Source: S144-45 sp015494035 (lineage in GTDB: Bacteria; Pseudomonadota; Gammaproteobacteria; Xanthomonadales; Marinicellaceae). From it: 17,830 bases of DNA. Under the pieces are notes generated by a model that was given only the letters and a program-made list of their open reading frames with translations, was not told where the DNA came from and made no database searches. The first letter of the stretch is position 1. Every line of letters starts with the position of its first letter. The stretch is from NCBI GenBank assembly GCA_027057345.1, contig JALUIX010000152.1:1-17830 (forward strand), in the 5' to 3' direction. This document shows, piece after piece, positions 5,397-13,029 of the stretch. A program made the translations under genes and the position numbers.

Positions 5397-7177
5397 AAAA
5401 CATTCGAAACTTTTCCATTATTGCCCATATTGACCACGGCAAATCCACGCTGGCAGACCGCTTTATTCAAAAATGTGGTGGTCTGTCCGAGCGTGAAATG
5501 GAAACCCAGGTGCTTGACAGCATGGACATCGAAAAGGAGCGCGGCATCACCATCAAGGCCCAGGCAGTGACGCTGGACTATCACGCCAAAGATGGTGAAA
5601 CCTACCAGCTTAATTTCATTGACACACCCGGCCACGTGGATTTCAGTTACGAGGTGTCCCGTTCCCTGGCTGCCTGCGAAGGCGCCTTGCTGGTGGTAGA
5701 TGCGGCACAGGGCGTGGAGGCGCAATCGGTGGCCAACTGCTACACCGCCATAGAAATGGGCCTGGAAGTGATCCCCGTGATCAACAAAATCGATCTGCCA
5801 TCGGCCGATGTGGAAAAAGTGAAGCGCGAAATCGAGGAAATTATCGGCATTGATGCGTCTGATGCGGTGCTGGTCAGTGCCAAGACCGGGCAAGGCATCG
5901 ATGAAGTGCTGGAAGCCATTGTGGAACGCATCCCGCCACCAGAGGGTGACCCGGAGGCGCCATTACAGGCTTCCATTATTGATTCCTGGTTTGACAATTA
6001 CCTGGGCGTGGTGTCGCTGATTCGGGTTTTTAATGGCGTGGTGCACAAGAAAGATAAAATCCGCATCATGTCACTGGGCAATGAACACCTGGCTGAAAAC
6101 CTCGGCATTTTTACTCCCAAGCGGGTGGAAAAAACCACCCTTGGCTGTGGGGAAGTGGGTTGGTTAACTGCCTCCATCAAGGACATTCACGGGGCGCCGG
6201 TGGGAGACACCATCACCTCAGCAGACAACCCGGCCAGGGAGCCACTGCCGGGCTTTGAAGAATCACAACCGCGCGTTTTTGCCGGCCTCTTCCCCACTTC
6301 GGCGGATGATTATCAGGATTTGCGCGAGGCGTTGGAAAAACTTCGTCTCAATGATGCCTCGTTTACGTTTGAACCGGAAACTTCCGGTGCCCTGGGCTTC
6401 GGTTTCCGCTGCGGCTTTTTGGGTCTTCTGCACATGGAAGTGATTCAGGAGCGTCTGGAACGGGAGTTTGACCTGGACCTTATTACCACGGCACCCACGG
6501 TGATCTACGAACTGGTCACCACCAAGGGCGAAGTGGTCAAGCTGGACAACCCGGCAGACTTGCCGGAAAATTTTCAGGAGATTCGCGAACCCATTATCAA
6601 CGCCAACATTCTTGTGCCGCATGATTACGTTGGCTCGGTAATGGGGTTATGCATGGAAAAACGTGGCGTGCAGAAAAACATGCATTACATGGGATCGCAG
6701 GTCCAGTTGTCCTTTCAGTTGCCATTAAGTGAGGTGGTGCTGGATTTCTTTGATCGCCTCAAATCCGTCAGTCGGGGTTTTGCCTCTTTTGACTATGAGT
6801 TCAGCCACTTTGAACCGGGCCCGTTTGTGCGTGTCGATATTCTCATCAATGGCGAGCGCGTGGATGCCTTGTCGATCCTCACTCACCGTGATCAAGCCCA
6901 GCGTCGCGGACGCGAACTGGCCGAGAAACTCAAGGAGCTGATTCCGCGGCAAATGTTTGATGTGGCCATTCAGGCGGCCATCGGTTCGCACGTGATTGCT
7001 CGCACCACGGTCAAGGCCCTGCGCAAGAATGTGACCGCCAAATGTTATGGCGGTGATGCCAGTCGCAAGCGAAAATTGCTCGAAAAGCAAAAGCGCGGCA
7101 AAAAAAGAATGAAACAAATTGGCTCAGTGGAAGTCCCACAAGCGGCCTTTCTGGCCATTTTGAAAGTTGATAATTAA
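5393..7177 (+). CDS. lepA: Elongation factor 4 (LepA), ribosome-associated GTPase
   Basis: LepA is a translational GTPase that binds the ribosome; back-translocation and 30S assembly roles have been reported. The 594-residue product is close to E. coli LepA (599). GTP-binding motifs are in order: AHIDHGKS (residues 11-18), switch region ERGITIKAQ (49-57), DTPGH (77-81), NKID (131-134) and SAK (162-164). The C-terminal domain ends in the lysine-rich RKRKLLEKQKRGKKRMKQIG, typical of LepA and absent from EF-G. The start MKNIRNFSIIAHIDHGKST matches the family exactly. There is no clear Shine-Dalgarno site. A ten-codon frame ending in ATGA overlap could couple translation. lepB follows after 23 bases. 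Confidence 0.97.
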   Translation: MKNIRNFSIIAHIDHGKSTLADRFIQKCGGLSEREMETQVLDSMDIEKERGITIKAQAVTLDYHAKDGETYQLNFIDTPGHVDFSYEVSRSLAACEGALLVVDAAQGVEAQSVANCYTAIEMGLEVIPVINKIDLPSADVEKVKREIEEIIGIDASDAVLVSAKTGQGIDEVLEAIVERIPPPEGDPEAPLQASIIDSWFDNYLGVVSLIRVFNGVVHKKDKIRIMSLGNEHLAENLGIFTPKRVEKTTLGCGEVGWLTASIKDIHGAPVGDTITSADNPAREPLPGFEESQPRVFAGLFPTSADDYQDLREALEKLRLNDASFTFEPETSGALGFGFRCGFLGLLHMEVIQERLEREFDLDLITTAPTVIYELVTTKGEVVKLDNPADLPENFQEIREPIINANILVPHDYVGSVMGLCMEKRGVQKNMHYMGSQVQLSFQLPLSEVVLDFFDRLKSVSRGFASFDYEFSHFEPGPFVRVDILINGERVDALSILTHRDQAQRRGRELAEKLKELIPRQMFDVAIQAAIGSHVIARTTVKALRKNVTAKCYGGDASRKRKLLEKQKRGKKRMKQIGSVEVPQAAFLAILKVDN

Positions 7178-7200
7178 CCCTGTTACTCTGGAACCCCGGC

Positions 7201-7992
7201 ATGAACGAAATCCACTTTGACTTTGAAGCTTTTCTGGCACTGGCAACGGTAATCAGCGGCGGCATTGTGCTGTTTTATCATCTGGTTCTCAAAAACCGCA
7301 TCACCCCCGATAGCGCCACCGCCCACGTGGTGGATTTCGCCCGTTCCATTTTCCCGTTGGTGCTGGTGGTATTGCTGGTGCGCAGTTTTATTTTTGAGCC
7401 TTTCCGCATTCCCTCTTCATCCATGATGCCAACGCTGTTGACCGGGGATTTTATCTATGTAAACAAGTCTGCCTACGGCCTTAAAATGCCCGTCTTTCAT
7501 GGCACACTGATCGAAACTGGTCATCCCCAGCGGGGAGACGTGGCGGTTTTCCGCTACCCCAAGGACCAGAGCCAGGACTACATCAAACGCATTGTTGGCC
7601 TGCCCGGTGACCGAATTCATTACGACCCGGTTCGCAAGCAATTGACCATTAACGGCACTGTGGTGCCACAGGAAGTGATTGGCCCATACACCGGCTTCCA
7701 CGACGACATCGACCCTCGTGGGCTGATCCTGAAAAAAGAAAACCTGCTCGGAGTCGAACACGACATTCTGACCCATAACAACCATTATTACCCCTATAAC
7801 TACCTGGATCTGACCGTGCCGGAAGGCTATTACTTTGCCATGGGGGATAACCGCGACCACAGCGCCGACAGTCGCGTCTGGGGCTTGGTGCCTGAACGTA
7901 ATCTGGTGGGCAAGGCCAAATATATCTGGATGCATTGGCGCCTGTCAGACTTCTGGGAAGGCCTCAAGCGTATTGGCACCAAAATCAGCTAA
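7201..7992 (+). CDS. lepB: Signal peptidase I (LepB)
   Basis: This inner-membrane protease removes signal peptides from exported proteins at the periplasmic face. The 263-residue product has two N-terminal membrane helices (about 10-30 and 47-64). The conserved boxes follow: PSSSMMPTLL with catalytic Ser74, DYIKRIVGLPGD with the general base Lys129, and GYYFAMGDNRDHSADSRVWG. The C-terminus WEGLKRIGTKIS resembles that of other gammaproteobacterial LepB proteins, though the protein is shorter than E. coli LepB (324). It lies 23 bases after lepA, the usual order, and is probably co-transcribed. The MucD and RseC proteins encoded upstream depend on the export system it serves. Confidence 0.97.
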   Translation: MNEIHFDFEAFLALATVISGGIVLFYHLVLKNRITPDSATAHVVDFARSIFPLVLVVLLVRSFIFEPFRIPSSSMMPTLLTGDFIYVNKSAYGLKMPVFHGTLIETGHPQRGDVAVFRYPKDQSQDYIKRIVGLPGDRIHYDPVRKQLTINGTVVPQEVIGPYTGFHDDIDPRGLILKKENLLGVEHDILTHNNHYYPYNYLDLTVPEGYYFAMGDNRDHSADSRVWGLVPERNLVGKAKYIWMHWRLSDFWEGLKRIGTKIS

Positions 7993-7993
7993 A

Positions 7994-8054
7994 TATGGAC
8001 GAAGCAGGTTCTGGTATGAGAGGCGAGGCCACGTTTCAATCAGCGCTTTCCTAA
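7994..8054. repeat. Decayed fragment of a copy-4-like element
   Basis: TGGACGAAGCAGGTT (7996-8010) is the exact reverse complement of 5306-5320 in copy 4. A right-end-like sequence TTTCAATCAGCGCTTTCCTAA (8034-8054) resembles the copy 4 right terminus ending in CTTCCCTAA. The middle is missing. This is best read as an internally deleted old copy just after the lepB stop. The remaining gap to 8136 holds a T-rich stretch and a TAGACT box but no convincing promoter pair. Confidence 0.5.
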
Positions 8055-8136
8055 GAAAAAGAGTTGCTGTGAATTTTTTATCACTGGTGCCTGTGCTAGA
8101 CTTCGGGCTGTTGTTGTCACAAAAGAGGTGTGTGCT

Positions 8137-8505
8137 GTGAAAGCCATCAAAAAAACGTCTGGAATGACCCTGCTGGGGTTTATCTTCATGATGATGATTG
8201 TGGGCCTGTTTGCTTACGCGGGGTTCAAACTGGTTCCGGCCTATCTGGAATTCAGCAGTGTCAAGGACTCCATGAAAACACTAAAAGCCCAATGGGGCGG
8301 GCGTGGGTCTTCTCCGGCACAGATCAAGCGTGACCTGGACAAGATTTTCTATACCAGTTATGTTGAGTCGGTGAAACCTCAGCATATTAAAATCACACGC
8401 GGCAATGGCGGTTACGTGGTTACCGTTAAATACGACAAGCGTGAACCTTTTATTGGCAACCTTGACTTTCTGATGCATTTTCAACATCAGGTTGTCTTGA
8501 GGTAA
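8137..8505 (+). CDS. DUF4845 family membrane protein
   Basis: A small protein of unknown function with the DUF4845 pattern, commonly found between lepB and rnc in gamma- and betaproteobacteria. The 122 residues begin with a basic segment (VKAIKKTSG) followed by one hydrophobic helix, MTLLGFIFMMMIVGLFAYAGF. This looks like a type IV prepilin leader but lacks the Glu at position 5 after the putative cut site. The rest is a soluble, probably periplasmic domain. The GTG at 8137 is chosen because AAGAGG (8123-8128) ends eight bases before it; the in-frame GTG at 8128 overlaps that site and cannot use it. It ends 12 bases before rnc. Confidence 0.8.
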   Translation: MKAIKKTSGMTLLGFIFMMMIVGLFAYAGFKLVPAYLEFSSVKDSMKTLKAQWGGRGSSPAQIKRDLDKIFYTSYVESVKPQHIKITRGNGGYVVTVKYDKREPFIGNLDFLMHFQHQVVLR

Positions 8506-8517
8506 GCAGTAAACAGC

Positions 8518-9195
8518 GTGAAAACACTCCTTGGCCAATCCATCGAGCTGGATCCGGCCCTGCTCAGACAAGCCCTGACACACCGCAGTGCCAGCAAGAA
8601 AAATAATGAGCGTCTGGAATTTCTCGGTGACAGCATTTTGCAACTGGTGGTGTCGGAATGGCTTTTTCGTCATTTCCCCCAACTCAGTGAAGGTCAGCTT
8701 TCGCGACTGCGTGCCAGCCTGGTCAAGGGGGAAACCCTGGCGGAGGTGGCCCGTCGTTACCAACTGGGCGATTCCCTGATTCTGGGCAGTGGCGAGCTGA
8801 AGTCAGGCGGTTTTGACCGCGCTTCGGTTCTGGCCGACGCAGTGGAAGCGCTCTTTGGTGCCGTGCTGATTGACAAGGGACATGAAGCCGCGCGCCAGTT
8901 TATTCTCACCACCTTGCAGCCCTGGCTGGAAAAGGTTGACCCGGAAGGCAACCTTAAAGACCCCAAAAGCCGTTTGCAGGAAATCCTGCAAAAACGCGCG
9001 CTGGCGCTGCCTGAATACACCACCTTGTCAGAAAGTGGCAAGGACCACAACAAGCAGTTTGTGGTTCAGTGCGCAGTGGATGAACTGGGCCTGAAAGTGC
9101 AGAGCCAGGGAGCCAGCCGTAAACGTGCTGAACAGGACGCCGCCGACAAAATGTTGCAGCGTCTGCCTTTTACTTCACCACATGGAAACCCCTGA
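8518..9195 (+). CDS. rnc: Ribonuclease III
   Basis: This endonuclease cuts double-stranded RNA in rRNA precursors and structured mRNAs. The 225-residue product is the usual length (E. coli 226). The catalytic domain carries the signature NERLEFLGDS with Glu34 and Asp38, and DAVEALFGA with Asp107 and Glu110, matching the four metal-binding acidic residues of the family. A double-stranded RNA-binding domain begins near residue 150 (NLKDPKSRLQEILQ) and ends with GASRKRAEQDAADKML. The start is a GTG with only a weak upstream AGG. The gene precedes era, as in most gammaproteobacteria. Confidence 0.97.
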   Translation: MKTLLGQSIELDPALLRQALTHRSASKKNNERLEFLGDSILQLVVSEWLFRHFPQLSEGQLSRLRASLVKGETLAEVARRYQLGDSLILGSGELKSGGFDRASVLADAVEALFGAVLIDKGHEAARQFILTTLQPWLEKVDPEGNLKDPKSRLQEILQKRALALPEYTTLSESGKDHNKQFVVQCAVDELGLKVQSQGASRKRAEQDAADKMLQRLPFTSPHGNP

Positions 9196-9214
9196 GACAA
9201 GGACACGCCAACTG

Positions 9215-10216
9215 ATGCCTGACAAGAAAGCTGAATACCCCCAGAAGAATCAAACGGTGAACGAGGAGACGACAGCCACCACCGGAATCGTCAACCAAAT
9301 CGGTGAACTCCAGAAAAGTGATGAAGAGACCAAAAGCGGTTACGTTGCCGTTATTGGTCGTCCCAATGTGGGTAAATCCACGCTGATGAACCGGGTGCTG
9401 GGCCAGAAAATCAGCATCGTCACGGCCAAGCCGCAAACCACCCGTCACCAAATTTACGGCATACACACAGAAGCGCCAGGGCAGATCGTCTTTATCGACA
9501 CACCCGGTCTGCATCAGGGCCTGAGCAAGGCCCTGAATCGCTACATGAACCGCGCGGCCAAGGCGGCAGTATCGGATGTGGACCTGATTCTGCTGGTGGT
9601 GGATGCCCTGCGTTGGACAGAGGACGACGAACAGGCGCTGTCGGCACTTAAGGGAGCCAAGGTGCCCGTTTACCTTGTGGTCAACAAAGTGGACAAGGTG
9701 CCGCAGAAAGAAAAACTGCTGCCATTCCTGCAGGAAATCAGTGCCAAATACCCGTTTGAACGGGTTTTTCTGGTTTCCGCCAGCAAGGACAAGGGTGTGG
9801 ATGAACTGGTGCAAGGTATCTATGAGGCCTTGCCCAAAGGCCCACCCATTTTTGGTGAAGATGAAGTCACCAACAAGTCGGTACGCTATCTTGTCACTGA
9901 ATTGATTCGTGAAAAGCTCATGCAACGCTTTCATCAGGAAGTGCCGTACAGCGTGGCCGTGGAAATCGAGTCCTGGAAAGAAGAGCCGAGAATCACCCAT
10001 ATCCATGCCATTATCTGGGTCGAGCGGGACAGTCAGAAAGCCATGCTGGTGGGCTCAGCTGGCGAGGCGCTGAAGCAGGTCGGGGTTCAGGCACGTCAGG
10101 ACATTGAGCGCTTGCTGGGTAAAAAGGTCAATCTCAAACTGTGGGTCAAAGTCAAAAAAGCCTGGGCAGACAACGACGGCCTGATTCAGAAAATGGGCTA
10201 CAAAGACGAATTCTGA
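9215..10216 (+). CDS. era: GTPase Era
   Basis: Era is an essential GTPase that binds the 3' end of 16S rRNA and helps 30S subunit maturation. Motifs are GRPNVGKS (residues 48-55), TTRH switch (75-78), DTPG (95-98), NKVD (157-160) and SAS (188-190). A C-terminal KH RNA-binding domain contains LVGSAGEALKQVG and ends WADNDGLIQKMGYKDEF. The ATG at 9215 has an AAGGA about 11 bases upstream. The ATG at 9182 has no ribosome site and would overlap rnc. Even from 9215 the protein (333 residues) carries about 40 polar Gln/Thr/Glu-rich residues ahead of the G domain, where E. coli Era (301) has only about ten. The extension could be real or the start could be later, but no later ATG precedes the G1 motif. 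recO follows after nine bases. Confidence 0.95.
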   Translation: MPDKKAEYPQKNQTVNEETTATTGIVNQIGELQKSDEETKSGYVAVIGRPNVGKSTLMNRVLGQKISIVTAKPQTTRHQIYGIHTEAPGQIVFIDTPGLHQGLSKALNRYMNRAAKAAVSDVDLILLVVDALRWTEDDEQALSALKGAKVPVYLVVNKVDKVPQKEKLLPFLQEISAKYPFERVFLVSASKDKGVDELVQGIYEALPKGPPIFGEDEVTNKSVRYLVTELIREKLMQRFHQEVPYSVAVEIESWKEEPRITHIHAIIWVERDSQKAMLVGSAGEALKQVGVQARQDIERLLGKKVNLKLWVKVKKAWADNDGLIQKMGYKDEF

Positions 10217-10225
10217 TCGCTCCCG

Positions 10226-10948
10226 GTGGAAACCACAACCGCTTTCCTTATTCACCGTTTCAACTGGCGTGACAGCAGCGCCATCGGTCATTTTCTGACA
10301 CCCACTGGCATGCAGTCTGTCATTCTCAAAGGTGTGCGCCGGCAAAAATCGCGCCTGGCAGCGGGCTTGCAGCTTTTTGTGCCCTTGCGGCTTGTTTGTT
10401 TTGGTCGAACAGCACTGAAAACAGCTAAGGCGCTTGAATGCCTGACCCCCCCGCCGCAACTGGACTACGTCCAGCAAGCCTGTGGCCTGTATGCCAATGA
10501 ACTGATCCACGCTCTGGCCAATGAAGACAGTGGAGAGGTGGTTTTCACCGCCTATGCGGATTTCATCAATGCCTTGCCGGATGCGCGGGGCGAGCAATTG
10601 GAGTGGGCCGTGCGTCATTTTGAGCGGCAATTACTGGCCGGTTGCGGTTATGCCCTGTCACTGCCAGAGTCCTCAACACAGGCAGGGCAGGCACCTGCCT
10701 GCTTTTATTGCTATAAGCCGGGTTTTGGCTTGATTTCCTGTTCTCCAGGCACAAAGGCCCCGGGAGTGGTGCCAGAACCTGCCTTGCGACGGTTCCTGGC
10801 TGGAAACACTGATGCCGATGCTGACCTGCCAGCTTTGAAGCAGCTGATGCGCCAATGTATTGATGATGTGCTGGGTGGCAAAAAATTGCGTAGCCGCGAG
10901 CTGTTACGGCCCATTTTGCCTGCAAACGGGGCGAAAAGCGCTGGTTAA
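10226..10948 (+). CDS. recO: DNA repair protein RecO
   Basis: RecO acts with RecR (and RecF) to load RecA on SSB-coated single-stranded DNA in gap repair. The 240-residue product matches E. coli RecO (242) along its length. An N-terminal OB-fold contains HRFNWRDSSAIGHFLTPTG and LKGVRRQKSRLAAGLQLFVPL. A helical part has LYANELIHALANEDSGEVVFTAY and WAVRHFERQLLAGCGYALSL. The conserved C-terminal LGGKKLRSRELLRPILP is present. A segment with several cysteines (ACFYCYKPGFGLISC) lies mid-protein. It starts with GTG nine bases after era. pdxJ and acpS usually follow recO; here a different gene set begins. Confidence 0.93.
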   Translation: METTTAFLIHRFNWRDSSAIGHFLTPTGMQSVILKGVRRQKSRLAAGLQLFVPLRLVCFGRTALKTAKALECLTPPPQLDYVQQACGLYANELIHALANEDSGEVVFTAYADFINALPDARGEQLEWAVRHFERQLLAGCGYALSLPESSTQAGQAPACFYCYKPGFGLISCSPGTKAPGVVPEPALRRFLAGNTDADADLPALKQLMRQCIDDVLGGKKLRSRELLRPILPANGAKSAG

Positions 10949-11001
10949 CCCCTCATCTATTCCCAGGACACCCAAAAACGAACAAACAGCCCAATGCTTG
11001 C

Positions 11002-11029
11002 TTGAAAAAAACGCCGGTGTTGTTACCAT
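11002..11029 (+). promoter_or_regulatory. Candidate sigma-70 promoter of the 3' operon
   Basis: TTGAAA (11002-11007), 16 bases, then TACCAT (11024-11029) is a fair match to a vegetative promoter. It lies in the 154-base gap between recO and the TonB-domain gene. No terminator was found after recO, so read-through is also possible. Confidence 0.45.
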
Positions 11030-11102
11030 ATCAAACTGGCAAGGTCGTCTATTGGTTTAGAGCCTCAAGCCTCTCCCCGAACCCCATTACAAGCTTATCG
11101 CC

Positions 11103-12122
11103 ATGAAAAAACTCCTTTTTCCCGTCATAGTGGGACTCGCCTTCAGCGTACCGACGCTGGCTCAAGATGAAGAAAAACCCAGCTGGTCTGAAGACCTGCC
11201 GGAAAAAGTAGAAGCACCGGACATGGAAGTGCTGAAAGAAACCCGCAAGAAAATCAAACTCGACCTCGATATGAGTGACCTGGGCGGTCGACCGGACGTG
11301 TTTGCTGAAGACGCCGATAAAGCAGGGGATTCAGTCGACTCTGCAGCGGCTACAACCGCAGCAGGTTCAGTCAGCGAACAGGAAAAACAGCGTCAGGCCA
11401 AACAGCGCCTGGCCGCCGAAGCCGAGGCACGGCGCCAGGAAAAACTGAAACAAGAGCAGGAAAAGCGCGAACAGCAACGCCTGGCGGAAGAAAAAGCCCG
11501 TCAGGAACAGGAGCGACTGGCCGCTGAAAAGGCCCGGCAGGAACAAGAACGACTGGCTGCGGAGAAAGCACGCCAGGAACAGGAGCGTCTGGCGGCTGAA
11601 GAAAGGCAACGCCAGTTGGAGGCCGAACGCAAAGCTGAAGCCGCTCGCCGCCAGGAATTGCAACAAGCCGAAGAGGCAAAACGGGCAGCCTTGGCAGCGC
11701 AAAAGGCCGCCGAGGCAGCCGGCAATCCGCCTTCAACCAGTCAGCCAGAGCCTTCTGCCCCATCATCTTCTACCGAGCGTGTCAAAACCGCCCAGGCATC
11801 ATATGGGTGGAAGTTTATTCACAAAGTGGCGCCAGATTATCCGGTCAAGGCCTACCGGGAACACAAGGAAGGATGGGTGGATGTTGAAGTGACCATCGAC
11901 TCGCAGGGTATCGTACAGGACGCCAAGGTGGTCAAGATTTACCGCAACCAGCGTGTTTTTGCCAAGCCCGCCATCAAGGCGGTACAACAGTGGCGTTTCG
12001 AACCGCCGCAAAAATATGGCATTTCCCAACCGCAAAAACGGCGCTATCGGGTTGAGTTCAAACTGCAGGGCGAGGCTGCCTTGCCAGGCACTGACAAAAA
12101 AACCGCAGCCACCGGTGCCTGA
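11103..12122 (+). CDS. Periplasmic coiled-coil protein with TonB C-terminal domain
   Basis: The 339-residue protein starts with a cleavable-looking signal peptide (MKKLLFPVIVGLAFSVPTLA, then QDEE). An acidic linker runs to about residue 90. A long Glu/Gln/Arg/Ala coiled coil (about 92-205) contains three tandem copies of EKARQEQERLAA. A Pro/Ser linker leads to a TonB-like C-terminal domain (about 234-322) with PDYPVKAYREHKEGWVDVEV and AIKAVQQWRFEPP. TonB and TolA proteins couple inner-membrane proton flow to the outer membrane and normally keep an N-terminal membrane anchor; this one appears to be released into the periplasm, so it may act as an adaptor rather than an energy transducer. If the leader is not cut, it would serve as an anchor and the protein would be TolA/TonB-like. 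The stop overlaps the next gene by eight bases. Confidence 0.85.
   Translation: MKKLLFPVIVGLAFSVPTLAQDEEKPSWSEDLPEKVEAPDMEVLKETRKKIKLDLDMSDLGGRPDVFAEDADKAGDSVDSAAATTAAGSVSEQEKQRQAKQRLAAEAEARRQEKLKQEQEKREQQRLAEEKARQEQERLAAEKARQEQERLAAEKARQEQERLAAEERQRQLEAERKAEAARRQELQQAEEAKRAALAAQKAAEAAGNPPSTSQPEPSAPSSSTERVKTAQASYGWKFIHKVAPDYPVKAYREHKEGWVDVEVTIDSQGIVQDAKVVKIYRNQRVFAKPAIKAVQQWRFEPPQKYGISQPQKRRYRVEFKLQGEAALPGTDKKTAATGA
11490..11597 (+). repeat. Three tandem 36-bp in-frame repeats
   Basis: Three adjacent 36-base units each encode EKARQEQERLAA (residues 130-165 of the TonB-domain protein). The units are identical in protein but differ at many third codon positions. This points to an old duplication, with the heptad-like coiled-coil sequence kept by selection. 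A looser fourth unit (KREQQRLAE) lies just before. Confidence 0.9.
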
Positions 12123-13014
12123 TCGTTATTATGCCGCCGCCATCCAGACGGATTTGCCGGCGCTGGATGATCGCAAAGGCCTGACAAAGCGCTGCGCAGC
12201 GCTGGCCACACTGGCACGTCAGACGGTGGAGGCCTATGCCCCCGTTTTTGATATTCGCCTGCTGGTCTTTCCCGAATTTGCGCATCAGGCGCCGGTTTTT
12301 CCCGATGCCAAAACCCTGCATGAAAAACTGGCCATTGAATTGCCGCATCCGTGCCTTGAACCGTATTTGAACCTTGCCAAAGAGCTTGGCATTTACCTGC
12401 AAACCGGCACATTTCTCGAAAAAGACCCGAAATACCCCGGGCACGTTTTTAACACCACCTTACTGATCGGTCCCCAAGGCTTATTGAGCCGCTATCGCAA
12501 GGTCAATCCCTGGTTGCCCTGGGAAGTGCACAGTTCCCCGGCAGACATCGAAGGCTACGAGGAACCCCTGTTCCCGGTCACCGACACCGATATTGGTCGC
12601 TTGGGCGTAGCCATTTGTTATGACTGGCTGTTTCCACAGTGCATTCAATCCATTGCCAGGCAGCAGGCTGATGTCATTTGCCGCGTTTCTGCTTATATGG
12701 ACCCCTGGGGCAGCACCGAACCCATGAACTGGTGGCCATTGGTCAATCGCACCCGCGCGCTGGAAAACACGGTTTATGTGGTGGCCAGCAATCAGGGAGC
12801 AACGCGGAAAAACTTCCCGCCGTTTACCTGGCCAGGTGGTTCCATGGTGGTGGATTTTGATGGTCGCGTGCTGGCTCAGGCCGAACCCGGCCCCGGGGAG
12901 CGCATCGTAGTGGCCCCCATTGATCTGGCAGCTTTACGGCATGAGAGACAACGGCGAAAAGGCCACAGCATGGCTCGCCACAACCGCCCAGGCTGTTACA
13001 ATAAGAGGATTTAA
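12115..13014 (+). CDS. Nitrilase-superfamily carbon-nitrogen hydrolase
   Basis: The 299-residue protein has the nitrilase-superfamily catalytic triad: Glu54 in LVFPEFA, Lys129 in SRYRKVNPW and Cys168 in GVAICYDWLFP. Such enzymes hydrolyse amides, nitriles or carbamoyl groups; the substrate here cannot be read from sequence. The motif after the cysteine and the length suggest an amidase-type branch rather than a true nitrilase. No signal peptide is present, so it is probably cytoplasmic, unlike its exported neighbours. The start is taken as the GTG at 12115, eight bases before the end of the TonB-domain gene. No in-frame ATG lies nearby and no ribosome site is clear, so translational coupling is likely. 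The C-terminus is basic (RHERQRRKGHSMARHNRPG). The next gene starts 15 bases after the stop. Confidence 0.85.
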   Translation: MPDRYYAAAIQTDLPALDDRKGLTKRCAALATLARQTVEAYAPVFDIRLLVFPEFAHQAPVFPDAKTLHEKLAIELPHPCLEPYLNLAKELGIYLQTGTFLEKDPKYPGHVFNTTLLIGPQGLLSRYRKVNPWLPWEVHSSPADIEGYEEPLFPVTDTDIGRLGVAICYDWLFPQCIQSIARQQADVICRVSAYMDPWGSTEPMNWWPLVNRTRALENTVYVVASNQGATRKNFPPFTWPGGSMVVDFDGRVLAQAEPGPGERIVVAPIDLAALRHERQRRKGHSMARHNRPGCYNKRI

Positions 13015-13029
13015 CGTAGCGGTTATTTC

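Noticed and set aside
9125..9214. Era start at GTG 9125 or ATG 9182
   Set aside because: Both lack a ribosome site and overlap rnc; the extra residues are not Era-like.
11953..12114. Nitrilase frame extending back into the TonB-domain gene
   Set aside because: The upstream part is the out-of-frame shadow of the TonB C-terminal domain; homology to hydrolases begins near RYYAAAIQTD.
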